A DNA stretch of 64,000 bases, taken from NCBI RefSeq assembly GCF_013087515.1, contig NZ_JABFCN010000001.1:1-64000 (forward strand). Direction: 5' to 3'. How positions within the stretch are numbered: position 1 is the stretch's first letter; each line of letters opens with the position of its first letter. Both the position numbers and the translations under genes were made by a program. The notes under the pieces were generated by a model, which was not told the DNA's origin, made no database searches, and was given only the letters and a program-made list of their open reading frames with translations. Shown piece by piece: positions 55,491 through 63,587 of the stretch. Source of the DNA: Rhizobium sophorae (lineage in GTDB: Bacteria > Pseudomonadota > Alphaproteobacteria > Rhizobiales > Rhizobiaceae).

Positions 55491-56501
55491 TCAGGCAGCG
55501 CGCGTGACCTCAACCGTCACATGCGACAGCTCTTCCAGCGCCGAAAGCCTGCCTTTGTAGAAAGCCGGGTCGCGCGGCTGCGAGGTGAGGACGGCGACGA
55601 TTGCGGCATGATGGCCGGGGCCGACCTGCCAGACATGCAGATCGGTGATCCGGTCGTCCTCCGTCTCGATGGCGCCGCGGATTTCCGCGGGCAGCGTCTC
55701 GCCTTCGGGAACGACATCGAGAAGAACGCCGCCCGAGGATCTCATCAGGCTCCAGGACCAGTTGGCGATGACCAACCCGCCGACGATGCCCATCAGGGGA
55801 TCGAGCCAGAGCCAGCCGTAAAGACTGCCAAACGTCAGCGCCGCTATTGCGAGCACGGAGGTCAGGGCATCGGCGATGACATGCAGATAGGCGGCGCGGA
55901 TATTGTTGTCGCCGGTCTTTGCGTGGTGGGCATGGTCGCCATGGCCGTGATGGGCGTGGGCATGATTGCCATGCCCGTGATGATGATGATGGCCATGGTA
56001 ATGGTGCGCATGATTGCCATGCGCGACATGGCCGCCGCCGGCAAGCAGCCAGGCGCTTATCAGATTGACGGCAAGGCCGATGACTGCCACGGCGATCGCC
56101 TGGGTAAAGCCGATCGGCACCGGATTTGAAAGGCGCAGCAGGCTCTCCCATGCCATCAGCAGGGCAATCAGCGCGAGGACGATGGCGCTGGCGAAGCCGG
56201 CGAGATCGCCGAGCTTGCCTGTGCCGAAGGTGAAACGTGGATTGCGTGCCTGCCGGCGGGCGAAGAGATAGGCGAGTGCGGAAATCAGCAAGGCGCTCGC
56301 ATGGGTCGACATGTGCCAGCCATCGGCGACCAGCGCCATGGAGCCGTAGATGGTGCCGGCAGCGATTTCCGCCACCATCATTACTGCCGTCAGCGCGATC
56401 ACCAGCCAGATGCGCCGCTCATTGCGCGCATGATCGGTGCCGAGGAAGACGTGATCGTGTTCCAGGGCATCAATTCCAGCTTTGTCGATTCCGGCACTCA
56501 T
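55491..56501 (-). CDS. dmeF: CDF family Co/Ni/Zn efflux protein DmeF
   Basis: 336 aa, six helices. LVADGWHMSTHASALLISAL and AYLHVIADALTSVLAIAALT carry the HD..D transport-site pairs. Between them is a loop of about 35 residues, mostly His, Gly and Ala. The C-terminal domain contains ITDLHVWQVGPGHHAAIV. Proton-driven export of cobalt or nickel. In R. leguminosarum the dmeRF operon protects against both. Transcribed from the dmeR promoter with 123 bases of repeat DNA between the genes. Confidence 0.9.
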   Translation of the reverse strand: MSAGIDKAGIDALEHDHVFLGTDHARNERRIWLVIALTAVMMVAEIAAGTIYGSMALVADGWHMSTHASALLISALAYLFARRQARNPRFTFGTGKLGDLAGFASAIVLALIALLMAWESLLRLSNPVPIGFTQAIAVAVIGLAVNLISAWLLAGGGHVAHGNHAHHYHGHHHHHGHGNHAHAHHGHGDHAHHAKTGDNNIRAAYLHVIADALTSVLAIAALTFGSLYGWLWLDPLMGIVGGLVIANWSWSLMRSSGGVLLDVVPEGETLPAEIRGAIETEDDRITDLHVWQVGPGHHAAIVAVLTSQPRDPAFYKGRLSALEELSHVTVEVTRAA

Positions 56502-56524
56502 GACAGGCTCCTTCGTCGCCGCGC

Positions 56525-56623
56525 TTAGAGCGGTTCAGCTTTTCATGGAAACGCAGAACCCCTCTAAGCTTTCGGTTTTGCGCAATTCCTGGGAAAACCG
56601 CTTCACACTTTTCCTGGAATTGC
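56525..56623. repeat. Two palindromic repeats between dmeR and dmeF
   Basis: TTAGAGCGG...CCTCTAAG ends (56525-56577), as in the element at 1997, then a type B copy (56582-56623) with GCAATTCC/GGAATTGC outer and GGAAAA/TTTTCC inner arms. They fill almost the whole gap inside the operon. Confidence 0.8.
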
Positions 56624-56624
56624 T

Positions 56625-56897
56625 CTAGCGGATATAGGTTCTCAACACTTCCGATATTTCCTCGACCGCCTCGACCCTCGCCGCATCGTCAGCGGCATTC
56701 AGCACATGTTCGCGCAGGTGATCGTCCAGCACCTCGCCGGTCAGCCCGGTCAGGGCGCCGCGGATCGAGGCGAGCAGCTGCAGGATTTCGCCGCAGGGGC
56801 GCTCGGCCTCGAGCGCGCGCTCGACCGCCTCCATCTGCCCCTTCAGGCGGCTGATGCGGGCGACGAGCTTCTTTTTCTGCAGGGTGGTGTGGGACAT
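56625..56897 (-). CDS. dmeR: DmeR, RcnR/CsoR-type metal-sensing repressor
   Basis: 90-aa all-helical repressor. LVARISRLKGQMEAVERALE carries the family RxKGQ core; His3 region, Cys35 in RPCGEILQLLA and His60/His64 in DDHLREHVL are the likely Ni/Co ligands. It binds the AT-rich poly-G operator upstream and releases it when metal-loaded. ATG at 56897, first gene of the dmeRF operon. Confidence 0.9.
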   Translation of the reverse strand: MSHTTLQKKKLVARISRLKGQMEAVERALEAERPCGEILQLLASIRGALTGLTGEVLDDHLREHVLNAADDAARVEAVEEISEVLRTYIR

Positions 56898-56908
56898 GAT
56901 TGGTTCTC

Positions 56909-56933
56909 ATATAGCATAGGGGGGTATACTATC
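56909..56933. promoter_or_regulatory. DmeR operator
   Basis: ATAGCATA, six Gs, TATACTAT: 8-bp arms differing at one position around a G-run, as in RcnR/DmeR operators. It lies 12 bases upstream of the dmeR start codon. Confidence 0.8.
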
Positions 56934-57095
56934 AAGAGTGAAGCTGGGGCTCAAAGCTTGTGATGGGCTTGATCCGCCATTGACAAAACCCGCGTTTCCG
57001 ACGATCTATGGTCCATGATCAAGAACGCGCACCAGAGCCGCTCGTATTTTTGGCTGTACCTGTAAGGGGCGGCCGGACAAGATCATATTGTCAAC

Positions 57096-57115
57096 AAGCC
57101 GCCGTCAGGCGGCTT
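57096..57115. terminator. Terminator-like hairpin upstream of a GNAT gene
   Basis: An 8-bp stem AAGCCGCC/GGCGGCTT with a 4-base loop, then TGTTG. It lies 50 bases before the acetyltransferase start; it could terminate upstream read-through or act as an attenuator. Confidence 0.5.
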
Positions 57116-57165
57116 TGTTGTATCGGCAGCGTCCTGACGGCAGAATATCAAAGGACGCGAAGACC

Positions 57166-57660
57166 ATGACCGAAATCGAAGACAGCGAAATTTCACTGAT
57201 GCGCCCATCGGTGGTGACGATCCGCGCCGCCAAGCCGCGCGACCTGCCCGAACTCGGCGAGATGATCGCCCTGCTTGCGGCCCATCACGGCGACGCTTCT
57301 GCGACAACGCCGGAGCAGTTGGAGCGCGACCTCTTCGGCCCCCTGCCCTGGATCAATGCGCTCGTCGCCGAGACCAGCGAAGGACTGATCGGCTACGCCA
57401 TTCTCGTGCCGCTCTACAGGGCGCAGGAAGGCAAGCGCGGCATGGACCTGCACCACCTCTTCGTGCGTGACGGCCATCGCGGCCACGGCACCGGCCAGTT
57501 GCTCGTCGACCGGGCGCGTGAGACCGCCCGCAATGCCGGCTGCGGCTACCTCTCCGTCAGCGCCGCCACAGGAAACGTGCTGGCGCACCGCTTCTACGAA
57601 CAGCTGGATTTCACCCCGCGTCCGGTGACCGGCATGCGCTACATGCAGTCGATCGCTTGA
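57166..57660 (+). CDS. GNAT family N-acetyltransferase
   Basis: 164 aa beginning MTEIEDSEISLMRPSVVTIR. The acetyl-CoA loop is VRDGHRGHGTGQLLVDRARE, with DLHHLFVRD before it and HRFYEQLDFTPRPVTG at the end. Substrate unknown. AAGGA is about 11 bases before the ATG at 57166; an in-frame ATG at MRPSVV is an alternative, while an earlier start would run through the hairpin. Confidence 0.85.
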   Translation: MTEIEDSEISLMRPSVVTIRAAKPRDLPELGEMIALLAAHHGDASATTPEQLERDLFGPLPWINALVAETSEGLIGYAILVPLYRAQEGKRGMDLHHLFVRDGHRGHGTGQLLVDRARETARNAGCGYLSVSAATGNVLAHRFYEQLDFTPRPVTGMRYMQSIA

Positions 57661-57804
57661 GAAGGGCGTTCGATAAGTGCGTTCCCAGTATGACTCTTGT
57701 ATGATCCATTGAGTGTCGGTTTGTTTCGGCAACCGACACGATGGATGCCATCGGGTCACTGGGAATCGCAAGGAAGGTCGTTTCAACCGTTTGCAGGTTA
57801 GCCC

Positions 57805-58497
57805 ATGAATCAGCAAATCCGGCTTTTTGGTGCTATTGCGGTCCGGCCCGCCGTTCTTCCTCTCCTATCCCAGTTCGAAACGGCCAGGGGATTCACAGTT
57901 GCGGCCCAATGGGCGCTCAATCCTGCTGTAAAGAAGCAGATCGAAGCGGGGGAAGCTTTTGATCTCGTCATCACCAATCCGAACCTGGTTCAGGATCTGA
58001 CCGCCTTGGGAAAAATCAAGGCGGGGAGCGAGGTCGCGTTCGGCCGGATAGCTATGGGGGTGGCGGCCAAGGCCGGCAGCCGACCGCTCGACATCGGGTC
58101 CGTCGAAGCATTTGCGCATGCGTTGAAGAGCGCCAGATCCATCGCCTACGCCAGTGACGGAACCAGCGGCGGCTACTTCTCCGGTTTGCTGGAAAGCTTG
58201 GGAATAGCCAATGAGGTCAAGCCCAAGCTGGTGGCCATATCAGGAGGGCAGACGGCGCCGGCCGTCGGCCGTGGGGAAGCCGAGCTTGGGGTCGTTCCCG
58301 TGACGTCGATTCTCGCCGCCGCTCCCGAGGTCATGCTTGTCGGTCAGTTTCCGGCAGAACTCCAAAGTTACATCGACTTCGCCATCGGCATCAGCGCCGA
58401 TTCAACGGATGCAGAAGCTGCCCAACAGCTGTCGAAATTTCTGACGTCGACAGCTGTTGACGACATCCTGGCGGCAAAGGGCGTCGAGCGCTGCTAG
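57805..58497 (+). CDS. ModA-like substrate-binding protein lacking a signal peptide
   Basis: 230 aa resembling periplasmic molybdate-type binding proteins: PLLSQFETARGFTVAAQWAL, FDLVITNPNLVQDLTALGKI, ARSIAYASDGTSGGYFSGLL, SADSTDAEAAQQLSKFLTST. No export signal is seen: it starts MNQQIRLFGAIAVRPAV. No permease or ATPase gene is adjacent. It may be a cytoplasmic sensor, an orphan or a mis-started gene; ligand unknown. Confidence 0.75.
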   Translation: MNQQIRLFGAIAVRPAVLPLLSQFETARGFTVAAQWALNPAVKKQIEAGEAFDLVITNPNLVQDLTALGKIKAGSEVAFGRIAMGVAAKAGSRPLDIGSVEAFAHALKSARSIAYASDGTSGGYFSGLLESLGIANEVKPKLVAISGGQTAPAVGRGEAELGVVPVTSILAAAPEVMLVGQFPAELQSYIDFAIGISADSTDAEAAQQLSKFLTSTAVDDILAAKGVERC

Positions 58498-58528
58498 AGC
58501 GCGCTAAACGATCGGCTCCCCGCCATCG

Positions 58529-59443
58529 CTAATGACCCGGCACGGCCTTCAGATAAGCGGCGATCGCCTCGCGGTCGGAGGCCGGCAGATGGGCGATGTT
58601 CTGCTGCACATCGACCATCGAGCCGCCGACGGAATCGAAATCGGGGGTGAAGCCGGTTTCGAGGTAGCTGGCGATATCGGCCTCGCTCCAGCCGCCGATG
58701 CTCTCGGAGGCCGGGGTGATATCGGGTATGCGGCCCTTGCCTTCGGGATTGGGCGCGCCGGCAAGCCACATATCGGCCTTGAAGCCGCCGAGCGCATCAC
58801 GCGGCGTATGGCATTCGCCGCAATGGCCGGGGCCTTCGACGAGATATTGCCCGCGCTTGATCTTGTCGTCGCTCTTTGCCAGGGCGACGCGCGGCTGGTC
58901 GTTGAGATAGAGGAATTTCCAGCCGCCCAGCGCCAGCCGGATGTTGAAGGGAAACGGCAGTTCATGCGGCGGTGCGGCGTTGGCGCTCTTCGGCAGGGTT
59001 TTCAGGAAGGCGAAGAGATCATTGACGTCCTTGTCGCTCATGCGGGAATAAGAGCCATAAGGAAAAGACGGGTAGAGATGCTGTCCGCCCGGGCCGACGC
59101 CGCGCTTCATCGCGTTGCCGAACTCAGCAAGTGTCCAGCCGCCGATGCCGGCCTTTTCATCGGGTGAGATGTTCGGCACGTGGAATGTCCCGAAAGGGCT
59201 CTTCAGCGCCAGGCCGCCTGCAAGTGTCAGCTTGGCATCACCTTCGGAACCGGGTGCCGCATGACAGCTGACGCAGCCGCCCGCCCAGAAAACCATCTGA
59301 CCATTTGCCGGATCCGGCGCGCCGAGTCCCGCCCAATGGCTCTCCGGCAGCGGATCGGGTGCGGTGACGAGATAGAAGGCGCCCCCGCCGAGGACGGCGA
59401 TGCCGATCAGACAGAGCAATGACCGGATGAACCTGCGGACCAT
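58529..59443 (-). CDS. Membrane-anchored diheme cytochrome c
   Basis: 304 aa. N-terminal helix (LLCLIGIAVLGGGAFYLVTA), then two class I cytochrome domains with heme sites CVSCH (57-61) and CGECH (208-212) and axial Met in regions such as NAMKRGVG. Related to cytochrome subunits of membrane dehydrogenases, which often have three hemes. Periplasmic electron carrier, donor unknown (gcd is 5 kb away). A cytochrome c-prime type gene lies upstream on the same strand. Confidence 0.88.
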   Translation of the reverse strand: MVRRFIRSLLCLIGIAVLGGGAFYLVTAPDPLPESHWAGLGAPDPANGQMVFWAGGCVSCHAAPGSEGDAKLTLAGGLALKSPFGTFHVPNISPDEKAGIGGWTLAEFGNAMKRGVGPGGQHLYPSFPYGSYSRMSDKDVNDLFAFLKTLPKSANAAPPHELPFPFNIRLALGGWKFLYLNDQPRVALAKSDDKIKRGQYLVEGPGHCGECHTPRDALGGFKADMWLAGAPNPEGKGRIPDITPASESIGGWSEADIASYLETGFTPDFDSVGGSMVDVQQNIAHLPASDREAIAAYLKAVPGH

Positions 59444-59517
59444 GCGCCGCCTCCCCTGTTGTCAACATTTCCTTGCGATGGATCCCGCGACCGGTCCGCG
59501 CAGGCGGAGAATAAGGC

Positions 59518-59549
59518 GATCCGCGCCGGCGGCAAGGCCGGCGCGGATC
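59518..59549. terminator. Perfect GC hairpin between two cytochrome genes
   Basis: A 12-bp stem GATCCGCGCCGG/CCGGCGCGGATC with an 8-base loop, without a strong T-run. It separates the two cytochrome genes, so the downstream one probably has its own promoter. Confidence 0.55.
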
Positions 59550-59560
59550 CAGTACTTTAC

Positions 59561-59603
59561 GCAATTCCGGACGCAAACCGCTGCACACTTTTGCTGGAAT
59601 TGC
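59561..59603. repeat. RIME-like repeat, type B
   Basis: GCAATTCC/GGAATTGC outer arms, GCAAA/TTTGC inner arms and loop ccgctgcacac. Adjacent to the 12-bp hairpin. Confidence 0.8.
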
Positions 59604-59625
59604 TCCAGACGAAATGGCCTATCGC

Positions 59626-60066
59626 TCACTTGCCGAGGCGATAGGCCTTGTGACAGCCGGCGCAATTGGCACCGAGCGTGTTCATCGTGGCGCCGACGGC
59701 CGCAGGATCTGCCGGAAGCTGAGCCAGCGCAGTTTCGGCGTCAGTGGAGAGCTTGGCGGCGCGGGCCTTGAAGTCGTCCATGTTTTCCCAGATCTTCGGG
59801 CTTGCCGCTTCGTCGCCCGTCTCCGTGCCCGGCTTGAACTGGTCGGGGAAGGCCTTGGCCGTAGTGGCGATCGTCGTCAGCGCCGCCTTCACCGCTTCGG
59901 CGTCATAGGGCTTGGTACCCTTGGCGATGGCTGCCAGGGCCCCGGCCGAACCGCCGATCTGCTTCATCAGCGCATTGCGGGACTCATGGGTACCGTCGGC
60001 GGCGGTCACCGAACCGAAGGCTGCGCCGGCCATCACCACGGCCCCCGCTACTGCTTTCCAATTCAT
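59626..60066 (-). CDS. Cytochrome c-prime family protein
   Basis: 146 aa with a signal peptide (MNWKAVAGAVVMAGAAFGSVTA). Four-helix bundle with heme site CAGCH (135-139) near the C-terminus, followed by KAYRLGK, as in cytochrome c' / c-556. Periplasmic. Possibly an electron carrier or NO-binding protein. AAAGGGAG precedes the ATG at 60066; the upstream extension is not family-like. Confidence 0.9.
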   Translation of the reverse strand: MNWKAVAGAVVMAGAAFGSVTAADGTHESRNALMKQIGGSAGALAAIAKGTKPYDAEAVKAALTTIATTAKAFPDQFKPGTETGDEAASPKIWENMDDFKARAAKLSTDAETALAQLPADPAAVGATMNTLGANCAGCHKAYRLGK

Positions 60067-60203
60067 ATTGCTCTCCCTTTTTCCTCGGCCAAACTGGCCG
60101 ATGGCCAATCTGCACCGGCAGCATGACAAAATCCATGCATCCGGGCAGTCACGTTTTGCCGGATCATCATAAAAACAACGTGATAGGCAGTTCTCTGCTT
60201 TAT

Positions 60204-60244
60204 GCATGTCGCCGGGAACCGCTGGACACTTCCGGGCGACATGC
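60204..60244. repeat. RIME-like repeat, type A variant
   Basis: GCATGTCG/CGACATGC outer arms as at 2137, but the inner stem is GCCGGGAA/TTCCGGGC (one mismatch) in place of GCAAAA/TTTTGC, around ccgctggacac. Confidence 0.75.
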
Positions 60245-60252
60245 AGCGGCGC

Positions 60253-60888
60253 TCAAGCGCTCTTCCACCCTTGCCAAAGGCTGAAGGCGGAGACCGCAAC
60301 CAGCAGCAGTCCGGCGAAGCGGCCGACAAAGGCCGTAACGTCAGGGTTGGCGATGAGCAGGTCGCGGCTGCGGCCGGCCGTCATCGCCAGCGTGCCGTAG
60401 ATGGCGAACTGGGTGACGACAGTCATGACGCCCATGATCAGCCCCTGCAACCAGATCGGGCCATATTCCGGCCTGAGGAACTGCGGGTAGACGGCGAACA
60501 TGAAGATATAGGCCTTCGGGTTAACCAGACAGGTGACGGCCCCCTGGCGGAAGGCCCGCCAGCTGGAGCGCGCCGTTCCCGGCCCAACCGCCTCGACTGT
60601 GATCGAACTGCGGATCAGCGAAATGCCGATCCAGATCATGTAGGCAACGCCGGCAAAGAGCAGCACGTTGAAAAGCTGCGGCAGCATGGTGACAAGCACG
60701 CCGACGCCGGCCGCGCCATAGGCAGAATGCACGGCGCCGCCGGCCATGATGCCGCCGGTCGCTGCCAGCCCGCGCTTGACGCCGCCGGTCAGCGAATTGG
60801 CCAGCACGAAGAGCATGTCCATGCCCGGCACGATGATGATGCCGAAGAGAAGGGTGAAGAAGAGCCAGAGGTTTTCATGGTAGTTCAT
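60253..60888 (-). CDS. LysE/RhtB family amino-acid exporter
   Basis: 211 aa, six helices. The start (LWLFFTLLFGIIIVPGMDML) has the conserved PGxD region, then GGIMAGGAVHSAYGAAG and RQGAVTCLVNPKAYIFMFAV with the NPKA motif. Exports basic or neutral amino acids or homoserine lactone-like compounds. The divergent WYL regulator is its probable controller. Confidence 0.9.
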   Translation of the reverse strand: MNYHENLWLFFTLLFGIIIVPGMDMLFVLANSLTGGVKRGLAATGGIMAGGAVHSAYGAAGVGVLVTMLPQLFNVLLFAGVAYMIWIGISLIRSSITVEAVGPGTARSSWRAFRQGAVTCLVNPKAYIFMFAVYPQFLRPEYGPIWLQGLIMGVMTVVTQFAIYGTLAMTAGRSRDLLIANPDVTAFVGRFAGLLLVAVSAFSLWQGWKSA

Positions 60889-60932
60889 GTCAGTTACCGC
60901 CTTGATTTCTGCGAGCCGTTTTGAAAGACCCT

Positions 60933-60992
60933 GATTGATTTCAATCTGATAGGCGGCTCTATACGGGAACCCAACTGACAGTGTATTGTCAG
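60933..60992. promoter_or_regulatory. Two palindromes in the lysE/yafY promoter
   Basis: GATTGATTTCAATC at 60933-60946, and CTGACA-gtgtat-TGTCAG at 60975-60992. The second fits a YafY/WYL-type or similar dimeric site between the two divergent genes; the first resembles the palindrome at 46064. Confidence 0.6.
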
Positions 60993-61016
60993 GAGCGTGA
61001 CGGATGGAGAGGTAAA

Positions 61017-61709
61017 ATGCGCAAGGCCTCGCGGCTTTTCGAGATCATTCAGATCCTCAGGCTGGCAAGAAAGCCGATGACGGCGGCGACGATGGCGGAG
61101 ACGCTTGAGGTAACAGTGCGCTCGATCTATCGCGACATCGCAGCCCTTCAGGCAATGCGGGTGCCGATCGAAGGCGGGCGCGGCATCGGCTACATTATGC
61201 GGCCGGGCTTCGACCTGCCGCCGCTGATGTTCTCGATCGAGGAGATGGAGGCTATCGTGCTGTCGCTGGCGCTGCTCGAACGGACGGCGGACGAAGAGCT
61301 GAAGCAGGCCGCGCGCCGGGTCAACCGGAAGATATCAGGCGCCGTGCCGGCGCCGCTGCGTCAGGCGATGGACAACAAGGCGCTTTACGCCTGGGGCTCG
61401 ATTGCGCAGCCGGCCGGCTTCGACCTGGCGATCGTGCGCCGCGCGATCCGCGACGAACGCAAGCTGATGCTCGGCTACCGCGACGAGCTTGGCCGAGCCA
61501 GCGAACGGACGATCCGGCCGGTCGCGCTGATCTATTATTCGCAGACCGCCAATATCGTCGCCTGGTGCGAATTGCGTCAGGCGATCCGCAATTTCCGCAG
61601 CGACCGGGTGGAGCGGTGTGCGGCAGCTGAGGATTTCTTCAAGGGCGACGGCGATAGGCTGCGGGAACTCTGGACGAGTGGCTGGACGGAGAAACCGATC
61701 GCCGTCTAG
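61017..61709 (+). CDS. YafY-type HTH/WYL transcriptional regulator
   Basis: 230 aa. Winged helix in the first 60 residues (MTAATMAETLEVTVRSIYRD), followed by GRGIGYIMRPGFDLPPLMFS and the WYL-like ligand domain (IRDERKLMLGYRDELGRASE, then RPVALIYYSQTANIVAWCEL). GGAGAGG precedes the ATG at 61017; the frame extends 12 codons upstream. Divergent from lysE with a shared palindromic promoter, so probably its regulator. Confidence 0.88.
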   Translation: MRKASRLFEIIQILRLARKPMTAATMAETLEVTVRSIYRDIAALQAMRVPIEGGRGIGYIMRPGFDLPPLMFSIEEMEAIVLSLALLERTADEELKQAARRVNRKISGAVPAPLRQAMDNKALYAWGSIAQPAGFDLAIVRRAIRDERKLMLGYRDELGRASERTIRPVALIYYSQTANIVAWCELRQAIRNFRSDRVERCAAAEDFFKGDGDRLRELWTSGWTEKPIAV

Positions 61710-61731
61710 CTATTCGCCCAATCGCGATTAT

Positions 61732-62502
61732 TCAGAGCGACATGCCGCCGGAAACCTCGATACGCTGGGCATTGACCCAACGGTTGGCATCGCTCAACAG
61801 GGAGGCGATCATCGGCCCGATATCGTCGGGCACGCCAGCGCGGCCCAGTGCGGTCATGGAGGCGACCGCACGGTTGATCTCCGGATTGTCCCGCACCATG
61901 CCGCCGCTGAAATCGGTTTCGATGGCGCCCGGGGCGACGGTATTGACGGCAATGCCGCGGGGGCCGAGCTCCTTGGCCATGTAGCGCGTCAGCACCTCGA
62001 CCGCGCCCTTCATCGAGCCGTAGGCCGAAGCGCCGACCATGGCCACGCGGGCAAGACCGCTGGAGAGGTTGACGATGCGGCCGCCGTCCTCGATCACCGG
62101 CAGGAGCTTCTGCGTGAGGAAGAAAACCCCCTTGAAATGCAGGTTGTAAAGTTTGTCCATCTCCGCTTCGGTCGTCTCCAAAATCGGGGCGTGGTAGCTG
62201 GTGCCGGCATTGTTGACGAGAAAATCGAAATGCTCACGCCCCCAGCCCTTAAGGATCTCCCGTACACTTTCGACAAAGGCATCGAACGCCGCCACGTTGC
62301 CGGCATCGAGTTGAAGTGCGGCGGCCTTGCGGCCCAGCGCCTCGATCTCAGCGACGACTTTCTCTGCCTCGTCGCGGTTCGAATTGTAGGTCAAGATCAC
62401 ATCGACGCCGCTCCTTGCCAGATTGACGACCGTATTGCGGCCCAGGCCGCGGCTTCCGCCGGTAACGATTGCGACTTTCGAGGTTGAATTCTGGTTAGGC
62501 AT
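61732..62502 (-). CDS. SDR family oxidoreductase
   Basis: 256 aa, classical SDR: TGGSRGLGRN near residue 15, LQLDAGN, NNAG, Ser in NLSSGLAR, YGSMKGAV active site and SGGMSL at the end. NAD(P)-dependent; substrate unknown. AGGAG is about 9 bases before the ATG at 62502. Divergent from the AraC regulator at 62679 and sharing with it the 35-base conserved promoter segment. Confidence 0.9.
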   Translation of the reverse strand: MPNQNSTSKVAIVTGGSRGLGRNTVVNLARSGVDVILTYNSNRDEAEKVVAEIEALGRKAAALQLDAGNVAAFDAFVESVREILKGWGREHFDFLVNNAGTSYHAPILETTEAEMDKLYNLHFKGVFFLTQKLLPVIEDGGRIVNLSSGLARVAMVGASAYGSMKGAVEVLTRYMAKELGPRGIAVNTVAPGAIETDFSGGMVRDNPEINRAVASMTALGRAGVPDDIGPMIASLLSDANRWVNAQRIEVSGGMSL

Positions 62503-62551
62503 TTCAGGTACTCCTGATGTTTTGATAGACCAGCTTATGCGCCGCAAGCCT

Positions 62552-62586
62552 GGAATCCTGAATGCCGAAATCCCGCAATTTCTTGC
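62552..62586 (+). promoter_or_regulatory. Candidate AraC-family operator (second copy)
   Basis: CTGAATGC, AAATCCCG and ATTTCTTGC in the order and total length of 13576-13610, with two balancing 2-base indels. Positioned between divergent SDR and AraC genes, as at the first site. Confidence 0.55.
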
Positions 62587-62678
62587 CTATTCCTCCAACG
62601 CCTTGCCCAGCCGGGCTGAGGGATTAAGATCATCCTCACCGGCGCGGCAGACCGACCCCGCGTTTACTGGAGGCGAAG

Positions 62679-63587
62679 ATGTCCGCAGATCTGAAGCAGG
62701 CGCTCAATGGGTACATGGATGCACATGGCGGAGGTGACGGGCTCTTTGCCACCGCTATCGACGGTTTTTTCCTGATGCGTTCCAGCACTCTCTCCATGCC
62801 GAAACCGGCGATCTACCGACCGGCGCTCTGCATCATCGTCGATGGCGCCAAGCAGCTCATGTTCGGAGACCGCCTTTTCGATTACGAAGCGATGCAAGCG
62901 CTGATCATCAGCGTCGAGATGCCGGCCTTCGGACAGGTTACGAAAGCCACTGCCGAACAGCCGATGATCGCCATCAACCTGGAACTCGACGTCACTATCC
63001 TGCGCGAGGTGCTGGAGGAGCTGGATGTACCGCCGAGGCCGGCAGGCGACGGCGGGCCGGGTGTTTTCGTACAAGAATTCGGCCCCGAGCTGCAGGACTG
63101 CATACTGAGGCTGATCCGGACGCTCGCGACGCCCAAAGCGATCCCAATCCTTCATCCGGCAATCATGCGAGAGATCAGTTTCTGGCTACTTTCCGGAAAT
63201 AATGGCGATGAGATCTGCAAGCTTGCGTTGCCGGACAGCCATACGCGCCGCGTGGCCGAGGCCATCTACCTGTTGCGCGGCAATTTTACGGACGCCGTCC
63301 GGGTGGAAAAGCTTGCGGCAGCAGCCAAGATGAGCCCTTCCTCCTTCTATCAGCATTTCAAAATCCTGACCGCGATGACGCCGCTGCAGTATCAGAAGCA
63401 GTTGCGGCTACTCGAGGCCCGGCGGCTGATGGTGACCGATGGGTTCAACGCCGCAAACGCGGCCTATCAGGTGGGTTACGAGAGCGCCTCCCAGTTCAGC
63501 CGCGAATATGCCCGCATGTTCGGGACACCACCGAAGCGCGACATCAGTGAAATGAAGGCGATGCCGGCTGAGCCGGCAATCAGCTAG
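62679..63587 (+). CDS. AraC family transcriptional regulator (AraC_N type)
   Basis: 302 aa. The AraC_N-type sensing domain (IYRPALCIIVDGAKQLMFGD, then SVEMPAFGQVTKATAEQPMI) is followed by the C-terminal HTH (EKLAAAAKMSPSSFYQHFKI, then AAYQVGYESASQFSREYARM). A different sensing domain from the first AraC regulator of the window. GGAGGCG precedes the ATG. Its TAG stop overlaps the stop of the convergent phosphoesterase gene (CTAG). Confidence 0.9.
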   Translation: MSADLKQALNGYMDAHGGGDGLFATAIDGFFLMRSSTLSMPKPAIYRPALCIIVDGAKQLMFGDRLFDYEAMQALIISVEMPAFGQVTKATAEQPMIAINLELDVTILREVLEELDVPPRPAGDGGPGVFVQEFGPELQDCILRLIRTLATPKAIPILHPAIMREISFWLLSGNNGDEICKLALPDSHTRRVAEAIYLLRGNFTDAVRVEKLAAAAKMSPSSFYQHFKILTAMTPLQYQKQLRLLEARRLMVTDGFNAANAAYQVGYESASQFSREYARMFGTPPKRDISEMKAMPAEPAIS

